A stretch of 64,000 nt of DNA from JACPPO01 sp965262505 (GCA_965262505.1 CBDHFM010000020.1:14274-78273), one strand, 5' to 3'; counted from the first letter of the stretch, positions 1 through 8,991 are shown. A program made the numbers and translations. The notes: a model not told the origin generated them from the letters alone.

Positions 1-642
1 GCTGTTCCCGCTCCGGCAACAGCCACACCAAAAACCACCCGGATCGCCGCCGCTGTCCGGCAGCGTCAAGGCGCTCCGCCCCTCCGGGTGACACCCCCGG
101 CCCGCTACGGCTCAGCAGGCGCTTCGGGCCGAAATATTCACTTTCCGGCCCGTTCAAGACGGCCCAGAACCACTCAGGACGATCTCAGAAGGTTTTCTGA
201 CTACCCTGTGAGGATGCACCGTCGGTGGCCGCGTGTTCGACGGCGCGGCGGAACTCAACCGTCCGGCGGCAGCGGCCGCACGTCACATTGTCTGGCTCGG
301 GCGAGTCAAACAGGGTAGGGGCGGCGCCGCACACTGGCCCGCCGCCGGGGGTCGTGAGATGCGAGGTCACGGCGGTGCTCCTTTCCGCAAGCGTCAGGCG
401 TTTGTAGGTCGAAGCGCCAGGCCGAACAACTCCCGGGCCTGGTCGCGCTCGAGGAACTCATCAAGGCCCTATTATGAGCCGGGCCATGGACACCGGATCG
501 GCCTGGCCGACGTGCCCGACACGTCAGTGTAGCGGCATCGCGCGGCATTCAGGGAACGCGATCGGCGATCCGGTTCACACACTCCACTTTACCCGCGACA
601 CGGGGGAACGGCTCCGCCGTGCGTCACTAGCATGGCTGGGCC
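1..642. other. No gene identified (left edge)
   Basis: I see no convincing coding frame here: all frames are short and of shadow composition. The first 48 bases, read on the minus strand, closely resemble 48663-48711, upstream of the repA3 origin region, so this edge probably descends from the same plasmid backbone. A GGGTGACAC stretch near 87 recurs near 49196 in similar context. Confidence 0.4.
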
Positions 643-924
643 GTGACGTACGCGATCGAAGGGCGGCACTGCGAACTGCTGCGCGTCGAGCTGGCCGACG
701 GCGAGCGTGTGATCGCGGAAGTGGGGACGCTCGTCTACCTGCGCGGGGCGGTCGAGTGGCACGTCGTGTTCCCAGGGTGCGGGCGGCGGCCGCCCCTGGT
801 GCCGGCGCCGGCGTGGGCGGTGTCGGAGCCGTGCTCGCGGGGTCGGTTTCCGGTCGTGGTCGGTCCATGGCCTGCACCGTCCCATAACTCCCTTTATGGG
901 ATCCTCAACACGACCCGCCCGTAG
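643..924 (+). pseudogene. AIM24/TIGR00266-like protein, N-terminal fragment
   Basis: A GTG-started frame whose first ~43 residues (MTYAIEGRHCELLRVEL, then VIAEVGTLVYLRG) resemble the N-terminus of the AIM24 family, a beta-rich domain of about 220 residues with poorly defined function. After about position 775 the frame becomes Pro/Arg-rich and loses the family pattern, so the gene is cut off after one fifth of its length. Family assignment rests on recognition of this short stretch only. Confidence 0.45.
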
Positions 925-1030
925 CTTGCGTCTTGGACGACCATCTACTAACCTCGCGCACAACATGCGCGCCAGACATCGTCCCACCTCGCACGCGCCG
1001 CAGGGGGTGTAGCCGGAAAGGCCCTCTCCG

Positions 1031-1684
1031 ATGCCCGCCACGCCCCGGTGGCTCCTCGCCATCCCCGACGCCATCCGCCAGCTCGAGGCGCTCGACCGCG
1101 ACCTCCTCACCCGCCGCGATCTCGAACGGCTCTTCGGCGTCTCGAGAGCCCGGGCGGCGACGCTCATGCACACCTTCGGGGCCGCGCTCACCGGCCACCA
1201 GCGCACACTCCCCACCGCCCAGCTCCTCCGCCAGCTCCGTCGGCACCGGACCGGGGCCGCCTTCCGCGGCGAGGCGAGGCGCCGCGACCGGGTCGTCACC
1301 GCGATCCGCCAGGCCCGGCTCACCGGGATCCGGGTCGCGGTGCCCCGCGAGGCGCTCGAGGCGCGCCTGTCGGGCCTGCCCGCAGGCGTGTCGGTCGAGC
1401 CCGGCCGGATCGAGGTGCGCTTCAGCGGCGCGCAGGAGGCCGTCGGGCGGCTCTTCGCGCTCGCCCAGGCGCTGACGCACGACTACGAGCAGTTCGAGGC
1501 GCCCGGCGCGCGCGCAGCGGGCCGAGCTCGTGCTGCCGCTGGCCGCCTACCTCGCCGAGTTCCACGGCGCGGTTCATGGTCAAGCTCGCCAGCCCGCCGC
1601 ACTGAGGGACACAGCAGTAAAAGAGCTTACCAATGTGCGACATTGGGCGCTCAATCGAGTTGGTCAAAAATAATCCTGTCGTAA
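1031..1684 (+). CDS. HTH-like protein of unknown family, probable 3' frameshift
   Basis: I do not recognise the family. Residues 25-45 (RRDLERLFGVSRARAATLMH) look like a helix-turn-helix, followed by an Arg-rich helix and a compact alpha/beta region. The first ~155 codons look like real coding sequence; near 1505 the frame turns into Arg-rich shadow sequence, while the +1 frame continues plausibly (AQRAELVLPLAAYLAEFH) to a stop near 1673. So there is probably a one-base frameshift close to the 3' end. The 3' end overlaps the convergent DUF3800-like gene. A degenerate paralogue lies at 7680-7905, on the other side of the defence genes. Confidence 0.45.
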   Translation: MPATPRWLLAIPDAIRQLEALDRDLLTRRDLERLFGVSRARAATLMHTFGAALTGHQRTLPTAQLLRQLRRHRTGAAFRGEARRRDRVVTAIRQARLTGIRVAVPREALEARLSGLPAGVSVEPGRIEVRFSGAQEAVGRLFALAQALTHDYEQFEAPGARAAGRARAAAGRLPRRVPRRGSWSSSPARRTEGHSSKRAYQCATLGAQSSWSKIILS

Positions 1685-2721
1685 AACATCAGATGCCGTG
1701 GGGTTCCCCAGGAGCTGTAGCACGTCAGCAATCCAGACATGAGGACATCGGAGAAACACGAAAGAACCGAACGACCCTTGGGATCCCTTAGGAAGAACCG
1801 CTTCGCAAGCGCATTCGGCATCGGAGTAATGACACCCGTCTTCCACATCTGGCCGAGGCACTCATCGACCACCATGAAAGGCTCGTCGGAAGTCTGAGTT
1901 ATGATTTTCGGAGAGGCACCGTGGCGCGCAAGGTCAGGATTCGCGTCCAGAAATGCGCGCGTCGAGCCTGCAACGATGTCGGCGATCTGCAGGCCCACTT
2001 CAGCGTCCGATTTTCCGGTTTCGTCCAAACCGATGAAATGCCCGTCAACCTCTTTCCAGACGTTGGGCATGCCGTCGATAAGGATTTGCAGCGCCGCCTT
2101 TACCGCCCTGTCCTCCCTTGGCTCGCGGGAGTCGTAGACGAGGCGGACCTTGCAGCCTAAGCCGGCCATTGCGTGGATGACTCCGGCCAACGGCACCGCC
2201 AGTAGCTGCCAGAGAATACTGGATTGGCCTGGGCCTTCCCAGCTCTCCTTGGTGCGCTGAGCGGCATCCTTGAGGAGTTGGGCATGATCAGCCGGAATCG
2301 AACTCATGTCGTCCATGATGTTCGCGCGGACGCGTTCAAGCAGGAATGGGTGTGCGGGAGTGTAGAAGCCTGACACGAAGCAGCCATGCGCGAGCAGGAT
2401 GTCATGTATTCGACATGCGAGTTTCCAGCGGTCTGGGAATGGGATACGCTTGAATTCGGTGTGTTTTAGCTCCTTCAGTTCGGGAACCAGCAATTTCCGA
2501 TATCGGTCGAGGATCGACGCGAAGGCGGCCGTGACCGCTTCGTAGTGGGTCTCTGGAATTCCGGCCACGCCGTAACAGAAATACCCTCGTTCGTTCAGCT
2601 TGAAGAATCCTTGGAAGGTCTCGTCGACGAAGACGATGTACGTTTCGCCGCGGTGCTTGGACCAGATCGGAAACGCTGGTGCGTGCAGCAGCGGATGTGG
2701 ATTGTGGACAAATCGCCCCAT
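1651..2721 (-). CDS. DUF3800-like protein
   Basis: A 356-residue soluble protein. The N-terminal stretch TYIVFVDET and the later QIADIVAG match the acidic motifs of the DUF3800 family, an RNase H-like fold with presumed but undemonstrated nuclease activity. DUF3800 proteins are common in defence islands and on mobile elements; here the gene sits directly downstream of a restriction-modification system on the same strand, separated from the restriction gene by about 260 bp. No signal peptide or membrane segment is visible. Length is typical for the family. Family membership is fairly likely; activity is inferred. Confidence 0.65.
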   Translation of the reverse strand: MGRFVHNPHPLLHAPAFPIWSKHRGETYIVFVDETFQGFFKLNERGYFCYGVAGIPETHYEAVTAAFASILDRYRKLLVPELKELKHTEFKRIPFPDRWKLACRIHDILLAHGCFVSGFYTPAHPFLLERVRANIMDDMSSIPADHAQLLKDAAQRTKESWEGPGQSSILWQLLAVPLAGVIHAMAGLGCKVRLVYDSREPREDRAVKAALQILIDGMPNVWKEVDGHFIGLDETGKSDAEVGLQIADIVAGSTRAFLDANPDLARHGASPKIITQTSDEPFMVVDECLGQMWKTGVITPMPNALAKRFFLRDPKGRSVLSCFSDVLMSGLLTCYSSWGTPRHLMFYDRIIFDQLD

Positions 2722-2981
2722 TGGTGTTTTCGCGCAGAGCGAGGTCGGCTACGTTGGTTTACTTGCTAGTGCGTCTTGCACGATTCCTTCACGACCGCCT
2801 GCGTGCGGGCGGCGGATCGCGACCACGGGAACAAGAACTGCGGTCCCCCGGTGAATGAGCTGGCGGCTTCAGCTCTCCTGGCCGTCTGAGGGAGCCCCTC
2901 TGTTGGGAGATGATCAAGGATCAGGGGCTCTAGAGCGACCACCGACGTGGAGCCACAGGCCTACTGTCCGGGCTCGGCGGC

Positions 2982-4076
2982 CTATTGGCCCGTGAGCTGC
3001 GCCCAGAGCGCAACGGTGCGTGGCGAGGCCTCCACCCCGATCAGCCGCTCGTGGATGCGCCTGACCGCTCGGCGCGCCGCGACTAGCTTCGCGTCGCCAG
3101 CCCAAAAAAGCGCCTGATCGACGATGCTCTCCCATCTATCGAACAACGTCATCCCTATACCAAGCTCGCTCGACCATGCCGCGAGCACGGCCGTGTCCAG
3201 TGGCGCTTGATCATCGGCGACAGCTACCACGGCGGCTTCCTGAACTCCCATCTCCGCGCATTTGGCCCCAAAGATCCTCACGTCGGACATGGTGACAGGC
3301 TTGTCCCTGATCTCGAACGCTTTCTCCCAGGAGTCCGTTGCGGCGACAGCCCGTACGCAAACGTCTCCCGGATACTTGCGGCTTGGGTCGTTGATCCTCC
3401 CGCTCTCCACGCGCTCCGGACCGGCGAAGGCGTCCATCAGGCCAGCCACAACTGCCTGGGCTCGACGTCCGCCTTCCGACTCGTTCCGCACCAGCGCACG
3501 GACTGCCGCAGCCAGACCCTCTGGGGTGATCGCGGACTCGCCTTCAGGGACCACGTAGCGCACTTGATGCCGTCGACGCTCCACGATGAACGCCGCCAGC
3601 GCCGCGCGAGCTTTCCGCGTCGTGGAGACGGCCTGCAGCTCATTGACCAGTTCGATCATATAGTCGAAGGCGGCGCGGCCGCTGGGATGCACTGGCGTGC
3701 CGTCACCGAGCCTGGTTATGCGGAAGTACGGCTGATTGTTCAGCGGCTGTCGCCCCGTGACGCCGATGCTGACGCCAAGCTCAGCAGCGAGCGGCACGAG
3801 GACCTTTTCGCACAAGATTCGTGCGGAGTAGGCCCGCGGGTTGCCACGGGCATGCCTGGGCTTGATCGCGAGTAGATCGACGTCCACACGCATGGCCTTG
3901 GCGATCATCGCAGTGCCGAGAAGAGCGATGTGGGTCTTCGAGGACCCTCCCTCACAGAGTCTTGAGAACCTCTCCACCTTCTTGAACCATGCCCGATCGA
4001 ACCGCGCGCTGTCAGCCGCGGCGGCGGCGCGGCGAACGACGGACTCGCCCTCGCTCTTGTCGAAGCTAATGCCCAT
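2982..4076 (-). CDS. Type II restriction endonuclease, SacI family
   Basis: About 364 residues, close to the usual length of SacI-family enzymes. Family-like blocks include SKTHIALLGTAMIAKAM, DLLAIKPRHARGNPRAYSAR, LCEKVLVPLAAELGVSIGVT and GRQPLNNQPYFRITR. SacI cleaves GAGCTC; whether this enzyme has the same specificity cannot be read from the sequence. I place the start at ATG 4076 because its first codons overlap the stop of the upstream XRE gene by 11 bp, which implies translational coupling. A longer frame reaching 4184 would run through the XRE gene in another frame and is unlikely. The divergent cytosine methyltransferase (4411-5670) is the natural partner that protects host DNA. Confidence 0.8.
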   Translation of the reverse strand: MGISFDKSEGESVVRRAAAAADSARFDRAWFKKVERFSRLCEGGSSKTHIALLGTAMIAKAMRVDVDLLAIKPRHARGNPRAYSARILCEKVLVPLAAELGVSIGVTGRQPLNNQPYFRITRLGDGTPVHPSGRAAFDYMIELVNELQAVSTTRKARAALAAFIVERRRHQVRYVVPEGESAITPEGLAAAVRALVRNESEGGRRAQAVVAGLMDAFAGPERVESGRINDPSRKYPGDVCVRAVAATDSWEKAFEIRDKPVTMSDVRIFGAKCAEMGVQEAAVVAVADDQAPLDTAVLAAWSSELGIGMTLFDRWESIVDQALFWAGDAKLVAARRAVRRIHERLIGVEASPRTVALWAQLTGQ

Positions 4077-4311
4077 TGGGATCCTCGGGATCGAGGACGA
4101 GCAGGTCGCCGGGCTGACAGTCCAGGGCGTGGCAGAGTTTGGCGATCGTGCCCAACGTGCTGTTGTAGCTCGGTCGCGAGGCAACCGATTCCAGCGTGCG
4201 CCTGGACAGGCCGGTACGTTGCGCGAGGCGTTCGTAGGTCATGCGCTCGCCCGTGCGGCGACGGTGAGCATCCATCGCTTCTCGAAGCTTGACTCGAATC
4301 ACTGAGGCCAA
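4066..4311 (-). CDS. XRE-family regulator of the restriction-modification system
   Basis: 81 residues with a Cro/C1-type helix-turn-helix (MTYERLAQRTGLSRRTLESV and the following helix), and a C-terminus typical of small XRE regulators (AKLCHALDCQPGDLLVLDP). It lies between the methyltransferase and the endonuclease and overlaps the endonuclease start by 11 bp, the arrangement of controller proteins in type II systems, which delay endonuclease expression until the methyltransferase has acted. Palindromic candidate operators lie at 4319-4375 between this gene and the divergent methyltransferase. Confidence 0.8.
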   Translation of the reverse strand: MASVIRVKLREAMDAHRRRTGERMTYERLAQRTGLSRRTLESVASRPSYNSTLGTIAKLCHALDCQPGDLLVLDPEDPNGH

Positions 4312-4318
4312 GAAAGCT

Positions 4319-4375
4319 GTATTGACAATACAATTTTATTCAGGTACGCTTCCCCTAACTACGCCAATAGTATTG
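4319..4375. promoter_or_regulatory. Candidate operators between divergent XRE and methyltransferase genes
   Basis: Two small palindromes share the half-site CAATA: GTATTG-A-CAATAC at 4319-4331 and CAATA-G-TATTG at 4365-4375. The first contains a perfect TTGACA hexamer (4323-4328) that could serve as a -35 box. Position between divergent regulator and methyltransferase genes suggests binding by the XRE protein. This is inferred from symmetry alone. Confidence 0.45.
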
Positions 4376-4410
4376 CCTTTGGCTTGGGCGAGTCGTGTTG
4401 GGGAGTCCAC

Positions 4411-5670
4411 ATGGCGAAGAGACAGCTGAGCGCCATCAGCCTCTACACAGGGGTTGGCGGACTCGACTTCGGCTTCGAGGCGGCCGGCTTCCGCACCGCC
4501 GTGGCGGTGGAACTGGATCCCGTCGCTTGCCGCAGCATTCGCCGCAATCGGCCCGGTTGGAATCTCATCGAGCGCGACATTCACGATGTTTCGTCTGGCG
4601 AGATCCTTCGGTGCGCGGGACTTCGTGTCGGCCAGGCCGACGTTTTGATCGGCGGTCCCCCGTGCCAGCCTTTTTCCAAGTCATCCTATTGGGTCAACGG
4701 CGACGCACGACGGCTTGACGATCCCCGAGCCGACACGCTCACCGCCTATCTGCGCGTGCTCCGCGACACGAAGCCCAGAGCGTTTCTCCTCGAGAACGTC
4801 TACGGCCTAGTCTACAAGGGAAAAGACGAGGGTCTGAGGCATCTGCTTGACGGCGTCGCCAGCATCAACCGGGAGGTCGGCACCAACTATCGGGTGAGCT
4901 GGAAGATGCTGAACGCGGCACACGTTGGTGTCCCTCAGCTCCGCGAGCGCGTGTTCCTGATTGGAAGCCGCGATGGAGAGAACTTCGCGTTTCCTCACCC
5001 GACGCACGGTTCGCGGGACACCCGACCGCTCATTGACGACCACGTAGAACCATATCGCACGGCGTGGGACGCCATTGGCGACCTGCCCGACGCTCCGCGC
5101 GAGCCCTCGCTCACGGTGGGTGGAAAGTGGGGCGCGCTGCTCCCGTCCATTCCAGAAGGCCAGAACTATCTTTGGCACACTAGCCGCGGCGGCGGGCTTC
5201 GATTGTTCGGGTGGCGCACCCGCTACTGGAGCTTTTTGCTCAAGCTCGCGAAGGGCCAGCCTTCATGGACCATCCAGGCCCAACCCGGCTCGGCCATCGG
5301 GCCCTTCCACTGGCGCAGCCGGAAGCTAACTAGCCGTGAGATGTGCCGCTTGCAGACGTTTCCGGACGATCTGACGTTCGATTGCGGGCGGGCGGATGTT
5401 CAGAAGCTGCTCGGCAACGCCGTGCCCTCGCTGCTGGCCGAGGTGCTGGCGCGGGAGATTCGCTGCCAGCTTCTCGGCGACCGACGCGACCTCAGTGAAC
5501 TCAAGCTGATTCACCCTGCGCGTGTTTCGACGCCCGGTCCGGAGCCCATTGCGCCGGTTCCCGTGCGCTACCGGGAGCTGATTGGCGACCACCCGGATCA
5601 CCCGGGCGAAGGACGTCTTTCGGGACGACCAAGGTCGAACGACCCTCGCGCTGCCCTCAGCCTGTGGTGA
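4411..5670 (+). CDS. DNA (cytosine-5) methyltransferase of the SacI-like system
   Basis: About 419 residues. Canonical C5-methyltransferase motifs occur in order: motif I (LYTGVGGLDFGFEAAGF), motif IV with catalytic Cys (GGPPCQPFSK), motif VI (LLENV), motif VIII (QLRERVFLIGS), and the C-terminal CRLQTFPDD and LLGNAVP blocks (motifs IX-X). It transfers a methyl group from S-adenosylmethionine to cytosine in the recognition site of the partner endonuclease. I prefer ATG 4411 over the upstream in-frame TTG at 4384 because GGGGAG lies about 6 bp before it. It is transcribed away from the endonuclease and regulator. Its 3' end overlaps the convergent TPR pseudogene by a few bases. Confidence 0.92.
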   Translation: MAKRQLSAISLYTGVGGLDFGFEAAGFRTAVAVELDPVACRSIRRNRPGWNLIERDIHDVSSGEILRCAGLRVGQADVLIGGPPCQPFSKSSYWVNGDARRLDDPRADTLTAYLRVLRDTKPRAFLLENVYGLVYKGKDEGLRHLLDGVASINREVGTNYRVSWKMLNAAHVGVPQLRERVFLIGSRDGENFAFPHPTHGSRDTRPLIDDHVEPYRTAWDAIGDLPDAPREPSLTVGGKWGALLPSIPEGQNYLWHTSRGGGLRLFGWRTRYWSFLLKLAKGQPSWTIQAQPGSAIGPFHWRSRKLTSREMCRLQTFPDDLTFDCGRADVQKLLGNAVPSLLAEVLAREIRCQLLGDRRDLSELKLIHPARVSTPGPEPIAPVPVRYRELIGDHPDHPGEGRLSGRPRSNDPRAALSLW

Positions 5671-6246
5671 TGGAGCAGCCGGAGCCCTGGTGGTGCTCGA
5701 AATTGAGGGCGCACCGCGGCGTGGAGTGCGCCCCTTCGGGTGGAAGCGCTTCGGTGAAGGCGGCCACGGATTGCTCAAGGCGCGCTGTCCCGCGCTCCCG
5801 CTCGCCCAGGGTCGCAAGGGCGACGCCAAGCGCCATATGCACGGAGGCGCGGCGCGCCGATTCGACCGCACCGCCTTCGAGCAGGGCGACGATCTTCTCG
5901 GTGACGTCGTTCAGGCCCTTCTCCAGCACCAGGCCGCGTACTTCCGTTCTTGCGATCGGCGCCGCAACTCTCAGCGCCTCGGCGGTGAGCTGCGCGCAGA
6001 GGACGTCGTGGAGGCTTCCGCAACCGTGCCCGTGTCGCGTCCGGCGCTATCGTTTCCCAACCAGCACAACACCAAGCGAAATCGCTTTTCGGGAAGCGGT
6101 AATCTGGCCTTAAAAGCGTTGGCGAGGGCCAACCGCGCCTGTTGAGGCGACGGCAGGAACTGCCCCCAAAACAACTTAAGCCAAGTCCCAAACACCGCCA
6201 CGACGAGGCCGACGATCCAGACGGCTGGACTCGTTAACAACTCCAT
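5657..6246 (-). pseudogene. Membrane-anchored TPR protein, frameshifted
   Basis: The 5' part (from 6246) encodes one membrane helix (AVWIVGLVVAVFGTWLKLFW), then a soluble start containing RFRLVLCWLGND. After about 5990 the frame breaks. A second frame (5929-5657) resumes with sequence typical of a TPR unit (ALGVALATLGERERGTARLE, then AAFTEAL). The pieces are in different frames and the middle is much shorter than in intact relatives, so this is a decayed gene. Its original function is unknown. Confidence 0.55.
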
Positions 6247-6455
6247 TCGGTGGATTCTTTCACCGCTAGGACTACGCGCTCGCCGGCGGGACTACCGGCT
6301 CGGCTATAGCCTCGGCGCGCTGAACCGGGAGACGCTGGACGTCGAGGTTGGCGGGTGTTGTCGCTCACCGAGGCGTTGACCAAGCGGCACGCGGTTACGC
6401 TCGGAGGGCCGATAGCGGTCTCGGCCGGGGCGATCTGGGCGAGTGAATCCTTCAC
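6234..6455 (-). pseudogene. Tyrosine recombinase N-terminal remnant
   Basis: The segment CRLVNASVSDNTRQ matches the core-binding N-terminus of XerC/D-like recombinases and is closely similar to the remnant at 25429-25632 (RKLVEASVSDNTRRAYAGAL). Downstream the frame is lost and no catalytic domain is present. A dif-like site overlaps its 5' end (6450-6477), the same arrangement as at the other two recombinase loci. Confidence 0.5.
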
Positions 6456-6477
6456 GATAAAGGTAATTATCGGTAAT
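6450..6477 (+). other. dif-like Xer recombination site (site 1)
   Basis: 11-6-11 organisation: left arm CTTCACGATAA, spacer AGGTAA, right arm TTATCGGTAAT. The inner CGATAA and TTATCG are perfectly symmetric. The ATAA-spacer-TTAT core and the 6-bp spacer are features of XerC/XerD dif sites. It lies at the 5' end of a recombinase remnant. Identification is by pattern only. Confidence 0.4.
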
Positions 6478-6546
6478 ATTTATTGGCCGTCGAGCGAGGG
6501 CTCATGCCCCGATCCTTCATCGGCCTTGACTTTTGAAGCACCCTAA

Positions 6547-6560
6547 GTGTAAGCTTACAC
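6547..6560. promoter_or_regulatory. Candidate operator upstream of XRE gene
   Basis: Perfect 14-bp palindrome GTGTAAGCTTACAC ending 10 bp before the ATG of the XRE gene at 6571. The position suggests autoregulation by that protein. A related but imperfect TGTAAGCTA occurs just after the operon near 7637. Confidence 0.45.
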
Positions 6561-6570
6561 ATGACGGCGC

Positions 6571-6906
6571 ATGAAGACCCTTGGCGAGCACCTCCGGGAA
6601 CTCAGGGAAAACAAGGATTTCTCGGTCCGGGAGCTTGCCAAGAGGTTGGGAGTGTCGGCCCCTTTTCTGTCCGACGTCGAGCTTGGGAGGCGGCATCCAT
6701 CCGCCGACGTGTTGTCGAAGCTGGCGCGCGAACTCGACACGACAGTTGTGGAGCTTCGCCGGCACGATGCTCGGGCGCCTATTCGGGAGTTGCGGCGGAT
6801 GGCCGCTAACAACCCTGCGATGGGATTCGCGCTACGGAAGGTCGTCGAGGACGGAGTCGACCCGGAAGACCTGCTCCGCTACCTGCGCGGAAACAAGAAA
6901 CGATGA
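6571..6906 (+). CDS. XRE-family transcriptional regulator
   Basis: 111 residues. An N-terminal Cro/C1 helix-turn-helix is clear (VRELAKRLGVSAPFLSDVEL, then GRRHPSADVLSKLAREL), followed by a helical tail ending in DPEDLLRYLRG. The stop overlaps the start of the next gene by 4 bp (ATGA), so the two are translated together. XRE plus HExxH-protease pairs regulate mobile elements (ImmR/ImmA of ICEBs1) or stress and toxin-antitoxin responses; the protease inactivates the repressor. The palindrome at 6547-6560 is its probable operator. Confidence 0.85.
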   Translation: MKTLGEHLRELRENKDFSVRELAKRLGVSAPFLSDVELGRRHPSADVLSKLARELDTTVVELRRHDARAPIRELRRMAANNPAMGFALRKVVEDGVDPEDLLRYLRGNKKR

Positions 6907-7619
6907 GGAACTTCCGCGCAAACGCTGGTCCGTTCACCGAGAAACCGTTCTTCAGGCAGAAGGACTTCGAGCAAATCTGCGAAGATGAGCTGAAGCAGAA
7001 CGGCCTGTTCCCGACCGAACCAGCCCCCGTTCGGATCGATCGGTTCGTGGAGAAACGCTTCAAGATCCAGCCGTCATATAAAGATCTACCCGTGGGGCTT
7101 CTGGGGTTCACCCGCTTCAGCTCCGAGGGAGTCGAGGAAATCGTCGTTTCCAAGGCTCTGGATGACGAAGGCACTCAGATCGCGGAGCGACGACTACGAA
7201 CAACCCTTGCTCATGAGAGCGGTCACGGCCTGCTTCATGCCCATCTCTTCACGCTCGGGACTCGGCCGGATTCGCTGTTCGGTGACGGCCTTGATGGTCA
7301 GGCACCGAAGATCCTCTGCCGCTCTGGGGGAATCTCCGGTTCCGAGACACCACGGACGCGAAAGCCGCCATACCGATGGTGGGAGTACCAGGCAAATCAA
7401 GCGATGGGAGTGCTTCTAATGCCTAAGCCTCTGGTACAGGCTGCGCTCGCTCCCGTTCTGACGCCTCGAGGTGTAATCGGAATGCCGATTTTGCCTGCGC
7501 ACCAGCGCGAATCAGCGATTCGGTTACTCGCGGACACGTTCGACGTGAACCCAGTGGTGGCGCGACTGCGGCTGGATGTCCTGCTTCCTGCGGCCGCGGA
7601 GGAACAGTTGACGCTCTGA
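6903..7619 (+). CDS. ImmA/IrrE-type zinc metallopeptidase
   Basis: 238 residues. The zincin motif HESGH is in the centre (TTLAHESGHGLLHAHLF), with a likely third ligand in the later YRWWEYQANQAMGVLLMPK block, typical of the ImmA/IrrE (COG2856) family. It probably cleaves the XRE protein encoded immediately upstream, with which it overlaps by 4 bp. No membrane segments are visible. The context (between R-M and CBASS loci) suggests a role in a mobile or defence element, but the trigger is unknown. Confidence 0.82.
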   Translation: MRNFRANAGPFTEKPFFRQKDFEQICEDELKQNGLFPTEPAPVRIDRFVEKRFKIQPSYKDLPVGLLGFTRFSSEGVEEIVVSKALDDEGTQIAERRLRTTLAHESGHGLLHAHLFTLGTRPDSLFGDGLDGQAPKILCRSGGISGSETPRTRKPPYRWWEYQANQAMGVLLMPKPLVQAALAPVLTPRGVIGMPILPAHQRESAIRLLADTFDVNPVVARLRLDVLLPAAAEEQLTL

Positions 7620-7679
7620 TTTTTTTTACGTAGAATGTAAGCTACTGTGAGCTTTGCTAAGCTTTGTTAAGGACACGAG

Positions 7680-7905
7680 GAGGAACCGTCCTTGCGCACC
7701 GCCGCCCGCATGCAGACCTTTGGAGCCGGCAGGACCAGGCACCTGCTGACCTTCCCGCGCGCCGAGTTCCTCCGGGAGCTCCGAAGGCACCGGAACGGCC
7801 GCCTTCCGCGGCGAGGAGGCGCGGCGGGAACGGGTTGTCACCGAGATTCCGGAAGGCCAGGCTCACCGGGATCCGGGTAGCGGTTCCCATTGAGGCGCTC
7901 GTCAG
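7680..7905 (+). pseudogene. Degenerate copy of the HTH-like gene at 1031
   Basis: Several frames together recall residues 37-109 of the 1031 protein: QTFGAGRTRHLLTFPRAEFL and LRELRRHR in shifted frames, then RKARLTGIRVAVPIEAL. At nucleotide level it parallels 1160-1355 with indels. There is no start, no C-terminus and multiple frameshifts. It lies directly before the CBASS operon, so relics of one gene flank the 1.6-7.6 kb defence block. Confidence 0.6.
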
Positions 7906-8025
7906 GTGAGAGGAGCGATTGTCGGACGCGAGCAGGTTGACAGGTCGGGGATAGGCCCCATATCAGGATCTTGTGTTGCCGCACCGCCATCGGGCGGCCT
8001 GATGGAGATCAAGGACGAGTCTTTT

Positions 8026-8991
8026 ATGGCCCGCAAATATGTTGACCACCGCGAGATCCTTCGCTTCGCACAGGACCGCGTCAACCTGCCGCAGGACAAG
8101 GCGCAGACCTACCGGGCGCAAGCGCGCAGACTCCGCGAACGACTCGAGAGCTATCTCTCCGAAAACCCCGACTTCACGCTGCGCAAGATGCTGCTGTCGG
8201 GAAGCCTCGCCAAGGGGACGGCGCTCCGGTCGCTCAATGACATAGACGTCGCCTGCTACATCGCCGGCGCTGAGGCGCCTTCCGATGTCGCGGAACTGAT
8301 CGAATACCTCACGGAGAGACTCCGAGCCGCATTCCCGAACTTCCAGCCGGACCAGGTACAACCGCAGACATACAGCGTGACGGTGTCGTTCCGCGGCACA
8401 GGGCTGGACGTGGATGTGGTTCCTATCCTGTACGACGACGATCCTGACTGGTACGGCAACTTGGTCAGCCAGGATGACGGTTCCTACCTCAAGACCAGCA
8501 TCCCGCGTCACCTAGATTTCGCGAAGAAGCGCAAGCAAGCGCAGCCGCAGGATTTCGTGCAGGTCGTGCGGCTGATCAAGTTCTGGGTGGGGAACCTGGA
8601 GCGGGAAGACCCCGGCTTCCGCTTTAAGTCGTTCATGGTTGAGATGGTCCTCTCGCGCCTGTGCGACGAAGGCCGGGACTTCTCCGACTACCCCGAGGCG
8701 CTGCAGCACTTCTTCACGTACGTCGCTCGAAGCGACCTGCGAGAGAAGATCGTCTTCACGGACTACTACGCTGCGAGCAAGGTGGGCTCATTCACCGAAC
8801 CGGTGCAGATTATCGACCCGGTTAACGAAGAGAACAACGTCGCCAAGCTCTACAGCGACAGCCAGGCCGACGCTATCGTCGAGGCCGCGCTGGACGCGGG
8901 CGACGCTGTCGACGCTGCCTTGGCGGCGCCGACGAAGCAGGAAACCCTTCACTACTGGCGGCGCGTGTTCGGCCCATCGTTTCACGTTTGA
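8026..8991 (+). CDS. CBASS cyclic oligonucleotide synthase (CD-NTase)
   Basis: About 321 residues. The nucleotidyltransferase signature GSLAKGTALRSLNDIDVACY supplies the G-S motif and the first two catalytic Asp (DID); the third is in GLDVDVVPIL. Further C-terminal helices match CD-NTases of CBASS anti-phage systems, which make cyclic di- or trinucleotides on infection. ATG 8026 is preferred over in-frame 8002 or 7906 because AAGGA lies 10 bp upstream. It is followed after 9 bp by HORMA and TRIP13-like genes, the layout of HORMA/TRIP13-regulated (type III) CBASS, where HORMA binding activates the synthase. The exact clade and nucleotide product cannot be read. Confidence 0.9.
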   Translation: MARKYVDHREILRFAQDRVNLPQDKAQTYRAQARRLRERLESYLSENPDFTLRKMLLSGSLAKGTALRSLNDIDVACYIAGAEAPSDVAELIEYLTERLRAAFPNFQPDQVQPQTYSVTVSFRGTGLDVDVVPILYDDDPDWYGNLVSQDDGSYLKTSIPRHLDFAKKRKQAQPQDFVQVVRLIKFWVGNLEREDPGFRFKSFMVEMVLSRLCDEGRDFSDYPEALQHFFTYVARSDLREKIVFTDYYAASKVGSFTEPVQIIDPVNEENNVAKLYSDSQADAIVEAALDAGDAVDAALAAPTKQETLHYWRRVFGPSFHV

